Shown here: positions 18,561 to 27,524 of the stretch, one piece after another
Layout of the letters: each line of letters opens with the position of its first letter
Position numbering within the stretch: the first letter of the stretch is position 1
DNA from: Rhodobacteraceae bacterium HLUCCO18
GTDB lineage: Bacteria; Pseudomonadota; Alphaproteobacteria; Rhodobacterales; Rhodobacteraceae
Assembly: GCA_001314805.1 (NCBI GenBank)
Contig: LJSY01000001.1
Location: 99,912 to 163,911 of the forward strand
DNA length: 64,000 nt
Direction: 5' to 3'
The notes under the pieces: generated by a model
Databases searched by the model: none
The model's input: the letters and a program-made list of their open reading frames with translations, nothing else
Told to the model about the DNA's origin: nothing
Position numbers and translations under genes: made by a program

Positions 18561-19285
18561 ACCTGAAGGGACGGCACATTCTCGTGTCCGGTGCGGCGCG
18601 CGGTCTGGGCGCAGTGATCGCCCGCCATCTCGCGGAGGCCGGCGCACGGCTGACCCTGACCGATATCCTCGAGGAGGAGGGGCGCGCAGTGGCGGCCGAG
18701 CTTTCGGCCGATTTCCACCCTGTCGACCTGCGCGATCCGGCCAGCGTCGCGGCACTGGGCACGCAGCTTGACGGACCGTTGCACGGGCTGGTCAACAACG
18801 GGGCGATCGCCACCGGCATCGGCGGCATCGGGTTCGAGGATGTCGATATCGACACCTGGGACCGGGTGATGGAGGTCAACGTGCGCGGCACCTGGCTGAT
18901 GACGCGGGCCGCTTCCCCTGCCCTGCGCGCCTCCGGCTCGGGGCGGATCGTCAACGTGGCCTCCGACACCGCGCTCTGGGGCGCGCCCAACCTGATGAGC
19001 TACGTGGCCTCCAAGGGCGCGGTGATCGCGATGACGCGGTCGCTGGCGCGGGAACTCGGCCCCGACGGGATCGGCGTGACGGCCATCGCACCGGGCATCC
19101 TGACCACCGAAAGCACCGAATACGTGCCACAGGCGCGCCATGACCAGTACGGGCAGGGCCGCGCGGTGCCCGGGGCGCAACCGCCCGAGGACGTCGCCGG
19201 AACCGTGGCCTTCCTGCTAAGCGAGGCGGCCCTGACGCTGACCGGGCAGGTTCTGCCGGTCAACCGGGGCTTCGTGTTCACATGA
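18557..19285 (+). CDS. Short-chain dehydrogenase/reductase
   Basis: A 242-residue classical SDR. The nucleotide site is GAARGLG near residue 12, the structural NNGAIATG near 82, and the catalytic set is Ser in NVASDTALWG plus Tyr and Lys in SYVASKGAVIA. The end GQVLPVNRGFVFT is typical. It would oxidise or reduce an alcohol, dihydrodiol or ketone with NAD(P). Coupled to the Rieske gene by an ATGA overlap and to the next gene likewise, so it likely acts on the oxygenase product. Confidence 0.85.
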   Translation: MNLKGRHILVSGAARGLGAVIARHLAEAGARLTLTDILEEEGRAVAAELSADFHPVDLRDPASVAALGTQLDGPLHGLVNNGAIATGIGGIGFEDVDIDTWDRVMEVNVRGTWLMTRAASPALRASGSGRIVNVASDTALWGAPNLMSYVASKGAVIAMTRSLARELGPDGIGVTAIAPGILTTESTEYVPQARHDQYGQGRAVPGAQPPEDVAGTVAFLLSEAALTLTGQVLPVNRGFVFT

Positions 19286-19806
19286 CCGGGGCGGAGCTTC
19301 TGGCCGAGTTGCAGCGCCCGTGGCGCCACGGCGAACATGTCGACGCGCGCGGCATCGTGCTGGAGGCGCCGCTGATCCTCGACGGGCTGGAGCTGCGCGG
19401 CTTCGACCTGTCGGGCGCGCGGCTGAACGGAGGGATCAGCGCGCGGGGCACACGGTTTCGAGGACTTGCATGGCTGCGCCGGGCGACGGTGCGCGGGCCC
19501 TGCGACCTTCGCGGCGCGACGTTCCGCACCGACCTGCGCGCCGACGGGTTGGTCGCGGGCGATGTCTGTCTGGACGGGGCGGTTGTTCAGGGCGTGCTTT
19601 CGCTGGCGCGCGCACGGCTGGCCACGCTGTCGATGCGCGACGCGCTGATGATGGCCAACGTGACGCTGGAGGGCGCGCGGATCGACGGGCCGGTCGACAT
19701 GTCCGGGACCGAGATCCTCGGCGGGTTCTGGACCGCCGGCGCCGGGATCGCCGCGCTGAACCATGCCGAGGCCGAGATTTCGGGGCGGCTGCGCCTGCCG
19801 GCCTGA
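19282..19806 (+). CDS. Pentapeptide-repeat-like protein
   Basis: A 174-residue protein built of short repeating units such as LRGFDLSGARLNGGI, LRGATFRTDLRADGLVAGD, and ARIDGPVDMSGTEILGG. The A/D-L-x-G-A pattern predicts a right-handed beta-helix as in pentapeptide-repeat proteins, though several repeats are degenerate. No signal peptide or membrane helix is seen. Last gene of the cupin-Rieske-SDR operon (ATGA overlap with the SDR). Its job in that pathway is unclear. Confidence 0.6.
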   Translation: MTGAELLAELQRPWRHGEHVDARGIVLEAPLILDGLELRGFDLSGARLNGGISARGTRFRGLAWLRRATVRGPCDLRGATFRTDLRADGLVAGDVCLDGAVVQGVLSLARARLATLSMRDALMMANVTLEGARIDGPVDMSGTEILGGFWTAGAGIAALNHAEAEISGRLRLPA

Positions 19807-19812
19807 GCGCGG

Positions 19813-20991
19813 TCAGCGGCCCAAGCCGCCCGCCTCGGTCAATGTGCGCAACCGGTCGTAGAACCCGTCCACCTTGTCCTGTGCCGTCGCGCGCATCTCG
19901 GCATGGCTGGCCGATGGGTCGCCCGTTTCCCGCGCACCGGCCTCGCCGACCGCGCGCGAGACGTCCTGCACGAAGGCGCAGACGGGAAAGCGCGCCCGGC
20001 CGAAGGCGGTCAGCGCCGCCTCAAGCGTGTCATGCGCCGCAAGTGCATCGGCAAGGACCACGGCGTCCTGCATCGCCATGGCACCGCCCTGCCCCATGAA
20101 GGGGGTCGAGGCATGGGCGGCATCGCCGATCAGCTGGACACGCCCCCGGTGCCACGGCAGAGGCAGGACGATTTCCTCGACCGCCGTATACAGCACCTCG
20201 GTCCCTGCCCCCAGCTCCGCGAGGAACGGGGCGGCGGGACCTGCGAACTCCGAAAACCGCGCGGCCATGAGCCGGGGCCAGTCGGCGGGCGCGTAATAGC
20301 TGTCCCCGGGCTCGGCCACGGTGCCGAAGGTATAAAGCAGCTCGTCGCTGATCGGCATGATGCCGAAACGCTTGGCCGGCCCCATCATCATGATCTTGTC
20401 GGTCAGCTCCGGCGGCCGGCGATGCACGGACCGCCAGACGCCCACCCCGGTGTAGCGCGGCGCAACCTCGATGCCGATCAGGGCGCGGGTGGCCGACCGC
20501 ACGCCATCGGCGGCGATCACCAGATCGGCCCGTGCGAGGCTGCCATCCGACAGCGTCGCGGTGACGCCCCCTGCCCCGTCCTTCAAACCCGTGACGGTCG
20601 TGCCCAGCTGTACCGGCACGCCGAGCGCCGCCACGCGACTTGCCATGACGCGGTGCATCTCGGCCCGCTTGATCCCGAGGATCGCGGGGATCCGGCCCGC
20701 GTCGGCGGTGGGATAGCGGGTCTCGACGATCGGCTGCCCGACGTGATCGTAATAGGCGTTGCGTCCTTCGGGCACGAGGAACCCAGCGGCGAGGATATCC
20801 TCCAGCAGGCCGATTTTCCCGAGGCTTTCCAGACCGTTGGCATAAACGAAGATGCCCGAGCTCTGGAACCGCCACGCCTCCTGCTTCTCGACGATCCGGA
20901 CCCGGTGGCCGGTCTGCGTCAGCGCGATGGCGGCGCAGCAGCCGGCGATCCCGCCGCCCACGATCAGTATGTCCATGGGGCGCTGCGGCAT
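19813..20991 (-). CDS. FAD-dependent aromatic monooxygenase
   Basis: A 392-residue group A flavoprotein monooxygenase. It has the Rossmann motif ILIVGGGIAGCCAAIAL at the N-terminus, the middle motif VIAADGVRSATRALIG near residue 170, and RVQLIGDAAHASTPFMGQGG near 295 which contacts FAD. Such enzymes hydroxylate phenolic or heteroaromatic rings with NAD(P)H and O2. Last gene of the minus-strand operon with the TRAP transporter and sulfatase; it starts five bases after the sulfatase stop codon. An internal ATG at 20976 is also possible. Confidence 0.83.
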   Translation of the reverse strand: MPQRPMDILIVGGGIAGCCAAIALTQTGHRVRIVEKQEAWRFQSSGIFVYANGLESLGKIGLLEDILAAGFLVPEGRNAYYDHVGQPIVETRYPTADAGRIPAILGIKRAEMHRVMASRVAALGVPVQLGTTVTGLKDGAGGVTATLSDGSLARADLVIAADGVRSATRALIGIEVAPRYTGVGVWRSVHRRPPELTDKIMMMGPAKRFGIMPISDELLYTFGTVAEPGDSYYAPADWPRLMAARFSEFAGPAAPFLAELGAGTEVLYTAVEEIVLPLPWHRGRVQLIGDAAHASTPFMGQGGAMAMQDAVVLADALAAHDTLEAALTAFGRARFPVCAFVQDVSRAVGEAGARETGDPSASHAEMRATAQDKVDGFYDRLRTLTEAGGLGR

Positions 20992-20995
20992 CGGT

Positions 20996-22561
20996 CTAGG
21001 CCTGATGCGTGGGCTGCAGGGATGTGTCCCTCAGCGCGATCTGGCGCAGGACGAGCTGCTGCATCAGGTCCGCCTTGCGCGCCGCGAAGGCAGGATCGGC
21101 CCAGAGGTTCGACAGCTCGGACGGATCGGCGCCGAGGTCGTAAAGCTCCCCCAGATCGGAACCCTCGAACACCGTCATCCGCCAGCCGTCATGGACCAGC
21201 GTGCGGCTGGCGGTGCGGCCGTCGTCGCTGGCGAAGGCAAGGCCCGCATCCTCGATCAGGACGGGCAGTTCGGCGGCGTCCTCGGCCAGCAGGTCGCGCC
21301 CCTGCATGCCGACGGGGCATGCGATCCCGGCGCTTTGCAGCAGCGTCGGGGCGAAGTCGATGGCGCTGCCCTGCCGCGACGACACGGATGCGCCCGCCCG
21401 CCTCGGATCGGCCCAGATCAACGGCACGCGGATCAGCCCGTGGCTGTGAAGCCCGTGTTTCAGGACCGTGCCGTGATCGCCCATGTAATCGCCGTGATCC
21501 GACATGAAGACGACGACCGTGTTCTCCGCCTTGCCGGCTTGTTCCAGCGCGTCGAGGATCCGCCCGACCCAGTCGTCGATCATGGTGATCGCTCCGTAGT
21601 TCAGTGCAATCATCCGGCGCGTCGCCTCCGCGTCGCCGTGAAAGGGCCAGTAGGCGTCGGGGTTTTCCGCGCCGATCTCGTAGACACGCCGGATGTGGCG
21701 CGGCAGGTCCGTCCGGGCCGAGGTCGGATGGTCGAAGCTGTCGGGGAGCGGAATATCCGCCGGGTCATACATGTCGAAATAATGCCCCGGCGGCGTGAAG
21801 GGATGGTGCGGATCGGGGAAGGAGGCCAGCAGCAGAAACGGATCGTCGCTTGGGTCTTGCAGGAATTGGCAGGCCTCTTCGCCGACATAGGCGGTGGGAT
21901 AAAGCGCCTCGGGCACCGCCGTCCGCCACATCTGGGGCGCGGCGCCGGGCGCGTTGCCAGCCGACGCGGCGCGTCCGCGCGGATCGGGCGCGCCGTCCAG
22001 CCGGTCCCGCAGCCAGCCCGTGTAATGCCCCTCCACCTGATCGCCATGGCCGATGCACAGGCGCAGATGATCGAACCCGTAATAGGGAAGCGGCACGCCG
22101 CGGTCCGGGTCGTCGATCCAGCGGGTGCGGATCTCGTGTTCATACTCCGGCCCGCGCCGTTGGCCTCTGCGCGCCAGATTGAAGGGCTCGGGCGGGGCCT
22201 CGCCTTGCCCGGCCGGGGCTGGCGGCCGCGCCGGAACGGGCGAGACGTTCTGGAAATGCGCCTTGCCCACCAGCCCCGTGCGATAGCCCGCCGCACGCAG
22301 CACATCGGCATAGGTCGTGCAGTCGAGGCCAAGGGGAATACCGTTCTGGCGGCAGCCGTTGACCGAGGTCAGCTGCCCCGTGGCCAGTGCGGCGCGGTTG
22401 GGCTGGCAGATCGGATTGGCGACGTAGAAACGATCGAACCGCGTGCCCCGCGCGGCCAGCGCATCGATCCGCGGCGTGCGCAGGATGCCGTTGCCGTAGC
22501 AGCCAAGGTGATCGGCACGCTGCTGATCTGTCATGATGACAAGGAAATTCGGGCGGCTCAT
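20996..22561 (-). CDS. Sulfatase, Cys-type (formylglycine-dependent)
   Basis: A 521-residue sulfatase/alkaline phosphatase superfamily hydrolase. It opens with RPNFLVIMTDQQRADHLG (metal Asp), then the formylglycine signature CQPNR with Cys52, Pro54 and Arg56, and later MSDHGDYMGDHG (metal Asp and His). The Cys must be converted to formylglycine by a maturation enzyme not encoded here. There is no signal peptide, so it probably acts in the cytoplasm on an imported sulfate ester. The start at 22561 overlaps the dctM stop by four bases. A much longer frame upstream runs antisense-like through dctM and was not used. Confidence 0.87.
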   Translation of the reverse strand: MSRPNFLVIMTDQQRADHLGCYGNGILRTPRIDALAARGTRFDRFYVANPICQPNRAALATGQLTSVNGCRQNGIPLGLDCTTYADVLRAAGYRTGLVGKAHFQNVSPVPARPPAPAGQGEAPPEPFNLARRGQRRGPEYEHEIRTRWIDDPDRGVPLPYYGFDHLRLCIGHGDQVEGHYTGWLRDRLDGAPDPRGRAASAGNAPGAAPQMWRTAVPEALYPTAYVGEEACQFLQDPSDDPFLLLASFPDPHHPFTPPGHYFDMYDPADIPLPDSFDHPTSARTDLPRHIRRVYEIGAENPDAYWPFHGDAEATRRMIALNYGAITMIDDWVGRILDALEQAGKAENTVVVFMSDHGDYMGDHGTVLKHGLHSHGLIRVPLIWADPRRAGASVSSRQGSAIDFAPTLLQSAGIACPVGMQGRDLLAEDAAELPVLIEDAGLAFASDDGRTASRTLVHDGWRMTVFEGSDLGELYDLGADPSELSNLWADPAFAARKADLMQQLVLRQIALRDTSLQPTHQA

Positions 22562-23874
22562 CTGAACATCAGGTCGACCGGATAGGTCACCAGTTCGGGG
22601 ATGAAGAAGATCAGCAGGATCGCCAGCAGGTCGAGCAGGATGAAGGGGATCGCCGCCCGGTAGATGTCGCCCATCGTCGTGCCCTTGGGGGCCACGGCCT
22701 TCATCACGAACAGCGCCGCCCCGAACGGAGGCGATGTCGCCCCGGTCTCGATCGCCACGAGGAACAGGGCGGCGAACCAGATCGGGTCCATGCCGAACTG
22801 CTGCACGATGGGCACGAAGATCGGCAGCGTGATCAGCATGATCGGCAACGGCCCCATGAACATCCCCATGAAGACCACCAGCATGATCATCATGAAGACG
22901 ATCGCGTCGTCCGAGATGTCGAGGCTCAGGACCGCATCGACCATCCCGAAGGTGGCCCCCGTGAAGGCCAGAAGCTGCGAGAAGGTGACGGCACCCGACA
23001 CGATCAGCAGCACCATGACCGAGATGTTGGCGCTCGAGAACATCGTGTCGCCAAAGACCTTGGGCGTCAGGCGGCGGCGCAGTGCGGCCAGCAGCAGCGT
23101 GGCGAAAGCCCCCGTCGCGGCGGCCTCGCTGGGGGTGGCGATGCCCAGGAAGATGACGCCCACGACCGAGAAGACGATCACCGACAGCGGCAGGATGTTG
23201 ACGGTGGTGGCCGTCAGCTTTTCGCCCAGGCTGACCTTCGGAACATCGAAGGACGGCGCGAGATGCGGCTGCAGGTGGCAGCGGCCGAGGATGTAGAGGA
23301 CGTAGAGCAACGCCATCAAGAGCCCCGGCACGATGATGCCGATCAGGATGCGTCCGATCGAGATATCGCCGATCACGCCCAGAACCACCGCCAGCGATGA
23401 CGGCGGGATCATGATCGCAAGGCCCGAGGATCCGAGGATGGGCCCGAGCGACATCGGTTTCGCATAGCCGCGCCGTTCCATCTCGGGCGTCAGCGACGAT
23501 CCCAGAAGAGCGATGGAGCCCATGGAGTTTCCCGTGAGGGTCGAGAACAGGACGCCCCCGCCCACGGCCATCAGCGCCAGCCGCCCGCGCAGCTTGCCGA
23601 ACCACTTGTCGAGCGTGTCCATGAGGTCGATGGCGATGCCGGAGCGGAACATCGCCTCGCCCATGATCATGAACAGCGCGATGGGGATCAGCGTGAAACT
23701 GGTCACGGAGCCGACGGTGTTCAGGACCAGTTGCTCGACGCCGGAAAAGCCGCCCATCAGGATGTAGGATCCCACGAGGTTGATGGCGAGAAAGGCGAAG
23801 GCGACCGGCAGGCCCGCCAGCATCAGCGCGAACAGCGGGACCAGAACGATGGTGAGCGTGACATACCATTCCAT
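22558..23874 (-). CDS. dctM: TRAP transporter large permease
   Basis: A 438-residue multi-spanning membrane protein of the DctM family, the transport channel of a TRAP system that uses a sodium gradient to import organic acids. Characteristic stretches are GLPVAFAFLAINLVGSYILM, GEAMFRSGIAIDLMDTLDKW, and TPSEAAATGAFATLLL. It begins four bases after the dctQ stop and ends within the sulfatase start, so it is translated as part of one operon. Confidence 0.92.
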   Translation of the reverse strand: MEWYVTLTIVLVPLFALMLAGLPVAFAFLAINLVGSYILMGGFSGVEQLVLNTVGSVTSFTLIPIALFMIMGEAMFRSGIAIDLMDTLDKWFGKLRGRLALMAVGGGVLFSTLTGNSMGSIALLGSSLTPEMERRGYAKPMSLGPILGSSGLAIMIPPSSLAVVLGVIGDISIGRILIGIIVPGLLMALLYVLYILGRCHLQPHLAPSFDVPKVSLGEKLTATTVNILPLSVIVFSVVGVIFLGIATPSEAAATGAFATLLLAALRRRLTPKVFGDTMFSSANISVMVLLIVSGAVTFSQLLAFTGATFGMVDAVLSLDISDDAIVFMMIMLVVFMGMFMGPLPIMLITLPIFVPIVQQFGMDPIWFAALFLVAIETGATSPPFGAALFVMKAVAPKGTTMGDIYRAAIPFILLDLLAILLIFFIPELVTYPVDLMFR

Positions 23875-23877
23875 CGC

Positions 23878-24378
23878 TCAGATCGCCTCGCCACGCAGGG
23901 TGCGGATGATCTGGTCGAGGAACTGGACGGCCATCAGGGCCATGCCCACCGGCAGGGCCGCGGTGATCCACCAGCTTTGCGGACGCATCACCGTCACCAG
24001 CCGGACGCCCAGGTCGTATTGCTCGATCACCACGCTGACGCCGACGACGGTCAGCAGCGCGCACAGAACGAACCCGATGGTCGCATTCATGAGTTGCAGG
24101 ATCAGGCGCCAGCCGTGCGGCAGGCTGTCATGGACCAGATCCATGACCACGTGCAGGTTCTTTTCCAGAAGGTACGGCGCACCGAGGAAGGTGATGAACA
24201 GGAGCGCGTATTCGCTGACCTCGATCACCCAGATCTGGGACGCGCCGCCGAGCCAGCGGATGACGACCTCGAAACAGATGATCGCCGCGATCATGGACAG
24301 GAGCACCGCCCCGATCACGGCACAGAACAGGTTCAGGCGGCTGAACACGCGCCTCAGCTGGGTCAGGGTGCGGTCCAC
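23878..24378 (-). CDS. dctQ: TRAP transporter small permease
   Basis: A 166-residue DctQ-type protein with four predicted membrane helices (FCAVIGAVLLSMIAAIICFE, YALLFITFLGAPYLL, IGFVLCALLTVVGVSVV, ITAALPVGMALMAVQFL) and the family motif FLGAPYLLEKNLHVVMD. It partners DctM in the membrane. It lies between the hairpin after dctP and dctM. Confidence 0.9.
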   Translation of the reverse strand: MDRTLTQLRRVFSRLNLFCAVIGAVLLSMIAAIICFEVVIRWLGGASQIWVIEVSEYALLFITFLGAPYLLEKNLHVVMDLVHDSLPHGWRLILQLMNATIGFVLCALLTVVGVSVVIEQYDLGVRLVTVMRPQSWWITAALPVGMALMAVQFLDQIIRTLRGEAI

Positions 24379-24403
24379 CTTCTGCCTTCCGTTCTTGACA
24401 ATG

Positions 24404-24432
24404 GGCGGGGTCGGAGCACGCCCGACCCCGCC
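24404..24432 (-). terminator. Strong hairpin between dctP and dctQ
   Basis: GGCGGGGTCGG (24404-24414) pairs perfectly with CCGACCCCGCC (24422-24432) over a seven-base loop. It begins 23 bases after the dctP stop. No T-run follows, so partial termination or 3'-end protection of the dctP message is more likely than full termination. Confidence 0.65.
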
Positions 24433-24455
24433 GTTTCGCGCGTCACATCAGGCCG

Positions 24456-25430
24456 TCAGCGGTCCAGCATCTCGCGAAGCTCGGCCGCGATCTCGGCGCC
24501 CGCGTTTTCCGCCGTCATGCCCCATGCCGCATCCATGGCCATGGCCTCATACTGCGCGGCCTCGTCCTCGGGCAGCATGAGGTAGTTGAACCCGGCCGCT
24601 TCCTGCGCGGCCCGTTCGGTCGCGATGTCCTCGGCCCAGATATCGTCCATCCGGGGGGCGAAATCCTCGCGCAGGAAGGTGACGAACCGCTCCTGCAGGT
24701 CGGGCGACATCTCGTTGAACAGGTCCATGTTCATCAGAACCGGGAAACCCGCGCGGTAGACGCCGGGCTGAACGACCGTCTCCACCAGCCCCTCGAACTG
24801 CGCCGCCTGACCCAGCGGGCCCTGCATGAACCCGTCGATGGTGCCGCGTTCCAGCGCGGTGTAGATTTCCTCCATCGGCAGGACGATGGGCTCGGCGCCG
24901 AGCGCCTGGGCCAACGGCAGAAGCGTCGGGAAGACGCGGATGCGCTTGCCTTCCAGGTCGGCGAGGCCGGTGACCTCGTCGGCCATGTAGATCTGGAAAT
25001 TCAGCTGCGTGGCCGGGATTTCGCCGATGAACGCGAGATCCTGTTCGGCGTGCAGCTCGGTCATCCGCTCGTGGTAATCGGTGGCCGCGATCTCTTCGTA
25101 GTTCAGGAAGGACAGGTTCATCGTGCCCGAGGTCGGCACCAGGCCCTGGTAGTAGCTGGGGCTGGTATAGGTCATGCCCATTGCGCCGTTGCGCACGCCC
25201 TCGGCCTGACCGAAGGGCGGCATGACCTCCGGGCCGCCCCGCCAGTTGATCTCGATCTCGCCTTCGAAGCGTTCGTTCACTTCCTCGACGAACTGGGCGA
25301 AGGGCTCGGTGATGTAGACCGACCGGGGCGCCAGCGTCACGGCGTTGATCTGGACCGGATCGGCAAAGGCCGGGGCGGCGGCTGCGGCAACGCCGGCGGC
25401 AAGCAAGGCGGTGCTAAACACGTGTTTCAT
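24456..25430 (-). CDS. dctP: TRAP transporter substrate-binding protein
   Basis: A 324-residue periplasmic solute receptor with a signal peptide (VFSTALLAAGVAAAAAPAFA, cut before DPV). Family segments include EGVRNGAMGMTYTSPSYY, LEGKRIRVFPTLLPLAQALG (with the substrate-binding Arg), and IYTALERGTIDGFMQGP. It should bind an organic acid for DctQM. The ATG at 25430 has GGGAG; its first bases overlap the end of the upstream monooxygenase gene by 17 bases. Confidence 0.92.
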   Translation of the reverse strand: MKHVFSTALLAAGVAAAAAPAFADPVQINAVTLAPRSVYITEPFAQFVEEVNERFEGEIEINWRGGPEVMPPFGQAEGVRNGAMGMTYTSPSYYQGLVPTSGTMNLSFLNYEEIAATDYHERMTELHAEQDLAFIGEIPATQLNFQIYMADEVTGLADLEGKRIRVFPTLLPLAQALGAEPIVLPMEEIYTALERGTIDGFMQGPLGQAAQFEGLVETVVQPGVYRAGFPVLMNMDLFNEMSPDLQERFVTFLREDFAPRMDDIWAEDIATERAAQEAAGFNYLMLPEDEAAQYEAMAMDAAWGMTAENAGAEIAAELREMLDR

Positions 25431-26583
25431 GGGAACTCCCGTTGTGAGTGGACTGATCGAGCGGCGTGGTCCAGGCGTTGTAGCCATAGACCCAATCCGC
25501 GTTGCCGGCCTTCTTGAGCCAGTCATTGGCAAGCGAGCTTTCCTGGACCCGCGCGGTGCGGGGCTTGCGTTCCGTTTCGTAGCGCGCGAGCGCGGCCTCT
25601 ATATCGTCGGTGCGGTCTGCGCTTGCGAGGGCGCGGGCCAGCACCACCGCATCCTCGATGGCCATGCAGGCGCCCTGCGCCATGAAGGGCACCATCGGAT
25701 GCGCCGCGTCGCCCAGAAGCGTCGCGCGCCCCTTGGCCCATTGCGGCATCGGATCGCGCACATGCAGCGCCGATCGCGTGACATCGTCCAGCGAGTCCAG
25801 CAGCTTGCGGGCGTCGCCGTGGAAATTGGCATAGGCACGGCGCAGATCCTCGGCATCGCCGGGCAGCGTCCAGCCTTCCTCGGACCAATCCTCCTGCGGC
25901 AGGGTGGCGAAGACGAAGATTTCCCGCCCCCCGGTCAGCGGGAAGGTCACGATCTGCTTTTCGGGCACCTCGCCCCACCACTTGGTGAAGGCGTCGGTGT
26001 CGGGAAGCCCCGCGGCCCTGTCGCTGGGGAACGTGCCGCGATAGGACACCATGCCGGTGTAGCGCGGATGATCCTCGCCCCAGAGCGCGGTGCGCACGAC
26101 CGAGTGGATGCCGTCCGCGCCGATCACCACGTCGAAGGCCCCGCGCGTGCCATCGGCAAAACCCAGCGTCGCCTGCCCCGCGCCAAGCTCCAGCGAGACC
26201 GACCCCATTCCAAGGCGCAGCCTGTCCTCGGGCAGGCGCGCGCGCAGGGCGTCCAGCAGATCGGCGCGGTGGATCGTCAGTTGCGGCGCGCCGTATTTCT
26301 CCTCCGCCGCCGCACTCATCGGCAGGCGGGAGGTCTCCTCGCCGCTGACGCCGTCCCGGCTGATGCGAAAGCTGGGGCGCGCCGCGCTGTCGCGCAGGTA
26401 GGGGCCGACGCCCAGCTGGTCGAGAGCGAAGACGGCGTTCGGCGTCAGGTTGACATCGGCCCCGACCCGGTTGAAGGCCCGCGCCTTTTCGAAGACCTGC
26501 ACGTCGTGACCAGCCTGATGCAGCGCGATGGCGGCGCAAAGACCGCCGATGCCACCCCCGCATATGCCGATTGAAAGCGCCAC
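25414..26583 (-). CDS. FAD monooxygenase resembling 6-hydroxynicotinate 3-monooxygenase
   Basis: A 389-residue group A flavin monooxygenase. It shows GICGGGIGGLCAAIALHQAG at the N-terminus, FDVVIGADGIHSVVR near residue 150, and ATLLGDAAHPMVPFMAQGA near 285. The C-terminal NDWLKKAGNADWVYGYNAW closely recalls the end of NicC (NTW...PAWVYGYD), and ITIHRGDL-like and KWW segments also agree, so a hydroxylated pyridine or phenolic acid is a reasonable substrate; this is from memory of the family. First gene of the operon with the TRAP transporter and sulfatase, and divergent from an IclR gene with a palindrome between them. Confidence 0.8.
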   Translation of the reverse strand: MALSIGICGGGIGGLCAAIALHQAGHDVQVFEKARAFNRVGADVNLTPNAVFALDQLGVGPYLRDSAARPSFRISRDGVSGEETSRLPMSAAAEEKYGAPQLTIHRADLLDALRARLPEDRLRLGMGSVSLELGAGQATLGFADGTRGAFDVVIGADGIHSVVRTALWGEDHPRYTGMVSYRGTFPSDRAAGLPDTDAFTKWWGEVPEKQIVTFPLTGGREIFVFATLPQEDWSEEGWTLPGDAEDLRRAYANFHGDARKLLDSLDDVTRSALHVRDPMPQWAKGRATLLGDAAHPMVPFMAQGACMAIEDAVVLARALASADRTDDIEAALARYETERKPRTARVQESSLANDWLKKAGNADWVYGYNAWTTPLDQSTHNGSSHETRV

Positions 26584-26616
26584 TTTGTCCCCTTTGGTCT
26601 TGCCGGGTGTTCTATA

Positions 26617-26633
26617 TTGAACTATATGTTCAA
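26617..26633. promoter_or_regulatory. Palindromic operator between NicC-like gene and IclR gene
   Basis: TTGAAC-TATAT-GTTCAA is a perfect six-base inverted repeat with a five-base spacer, 34 bases upstream of the monooxygenase start. The same GAAC-N5-GTTCAAAC pattern recurs at 34139-34155 before the dioxygenase operon. It is the best candidate for the binding site of the adjacent IclR protein. Confidence 0.65.
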
Positions 26634-26729
26634 ACGTAGGTTATGAGGACCCGTGCGGTCAACAGTTTTCCGCCGCGCGGCTCCGGCACGCAGCACCCCG
26701 CGCAGACCTGAACGACAGGACAGATCCCC

Positions 26730-27524
26730 ATGGGCGACACGCCATCCCAGACCCCCTACTCCGTGCCCCCGGTGGAGCGGGCGCTGAAGCTTCTGCATTA
26801 CATCGGCGAAGGGCAGCGGGCGCGGAACCTGTCCACCGTGTCGCGCGATCTGGGGATTAACCGCACGACCCTGATCCGCCTGATCCATACCCTTCTGGAA
26901 CACCGCATGATCGAGGAACTGGGCGACGGCGGCGGCTACCGGCTGGGCGCCGGGATGGTCAGCCTCGGCGCGCAGGCCATCCAGGGGCGGGACATCGTGC
27001 AGATCTGCCAGCCGATCCTGCGGGAACTGTGCCTTGAAACCGGCATGTCGGCGCATCTGGGGGTGCTGGACGGGCGCGACATCATCTATCTCGGGCGCGA
27101 GGCGCCCAATTCCCATCTCGTCAGCAACGTGCGCACCGGATCGCGGCTGGCGGCCCACGCCTCGTCGATCGGACGCGCGATCCTCGCGGAATGCTCCGAG
27201 ACGCAGCTGCGGCAGATCTTTTCCGGCGATCCACCCCAGACGGCGACCGACAAGACGCCGCGGACGATCGAGGAGATCATCGCGCAGGCCCGCCACGACA
27301 AGGCCGAGGGCTTCGCCTGGAGCCAGGGGAATTTCGAGGCGGGCATCGGGTCCTGCGCGGCGGCGGTCTTCGATCATACCGGGCAGGTCGTGGGCGGCAT
27401 CAACGTGTCCGGCCCCGAGGCGCGCTTCGCCGCCGGTCCCGAAGGCCGCGACCCGGCCCTGATCGACGCGGTCACCTCGGCCGCGCGCAGGGCCTCGGCC
27501 GCGCTGGGTCACACCGCGCGCTAG
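26730..27524 (+). CDS. IclR-family transcriptional regulator (aromatic regulon)
   Basis: A 264-residue regulator. The winged helix is in VERALKLLHYI, LSTVSRDLGINRTTLIRLI and the ligand domain in SAHLGVLDGRDIIYLGREAP, LAAHASSIGRAILAE, and EAGIGSCAAAVFDHTGQVVGG. The gene stands between two minus-strand catabolic operons; it is divergent from the first and its end overlaps by four bases the end of the second. The repeated palindrome at both operon promoters argues that it controls both. Confidence 0.9.
   Translation: MGDTPSQTPYSVPPVERALKLLHYIGEGQRARNLSTVSRDLGINRTTLIRLIHTLLEHRMIEELGDGGGYRLGAGMVSLGAQAIQGRDIVQICQPILRELCLETGMSAHLGVLDGRDIIYLGREAPNSHLVSNVRTGSRLAAHASSIGRAILAECSETQLRQIFSGDPPQTATDKTPRTIEEIIAQARHDKAEGFAWSQGNFEAGIGSCAAAVFDHTGQVVGGINVSGPEARFAAGPEGRDPALIDAVTSAARRASAALGHTAR

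Noticed and set aside
20996..24064. A single 1,022-residue minus-strand frame covering sulfatase and dctM
   Set aside because: The first half is an off-frame reading of dctM, which is clearly conserved in its own frame. The sulfatase starts at the ATG in the dctM stop.
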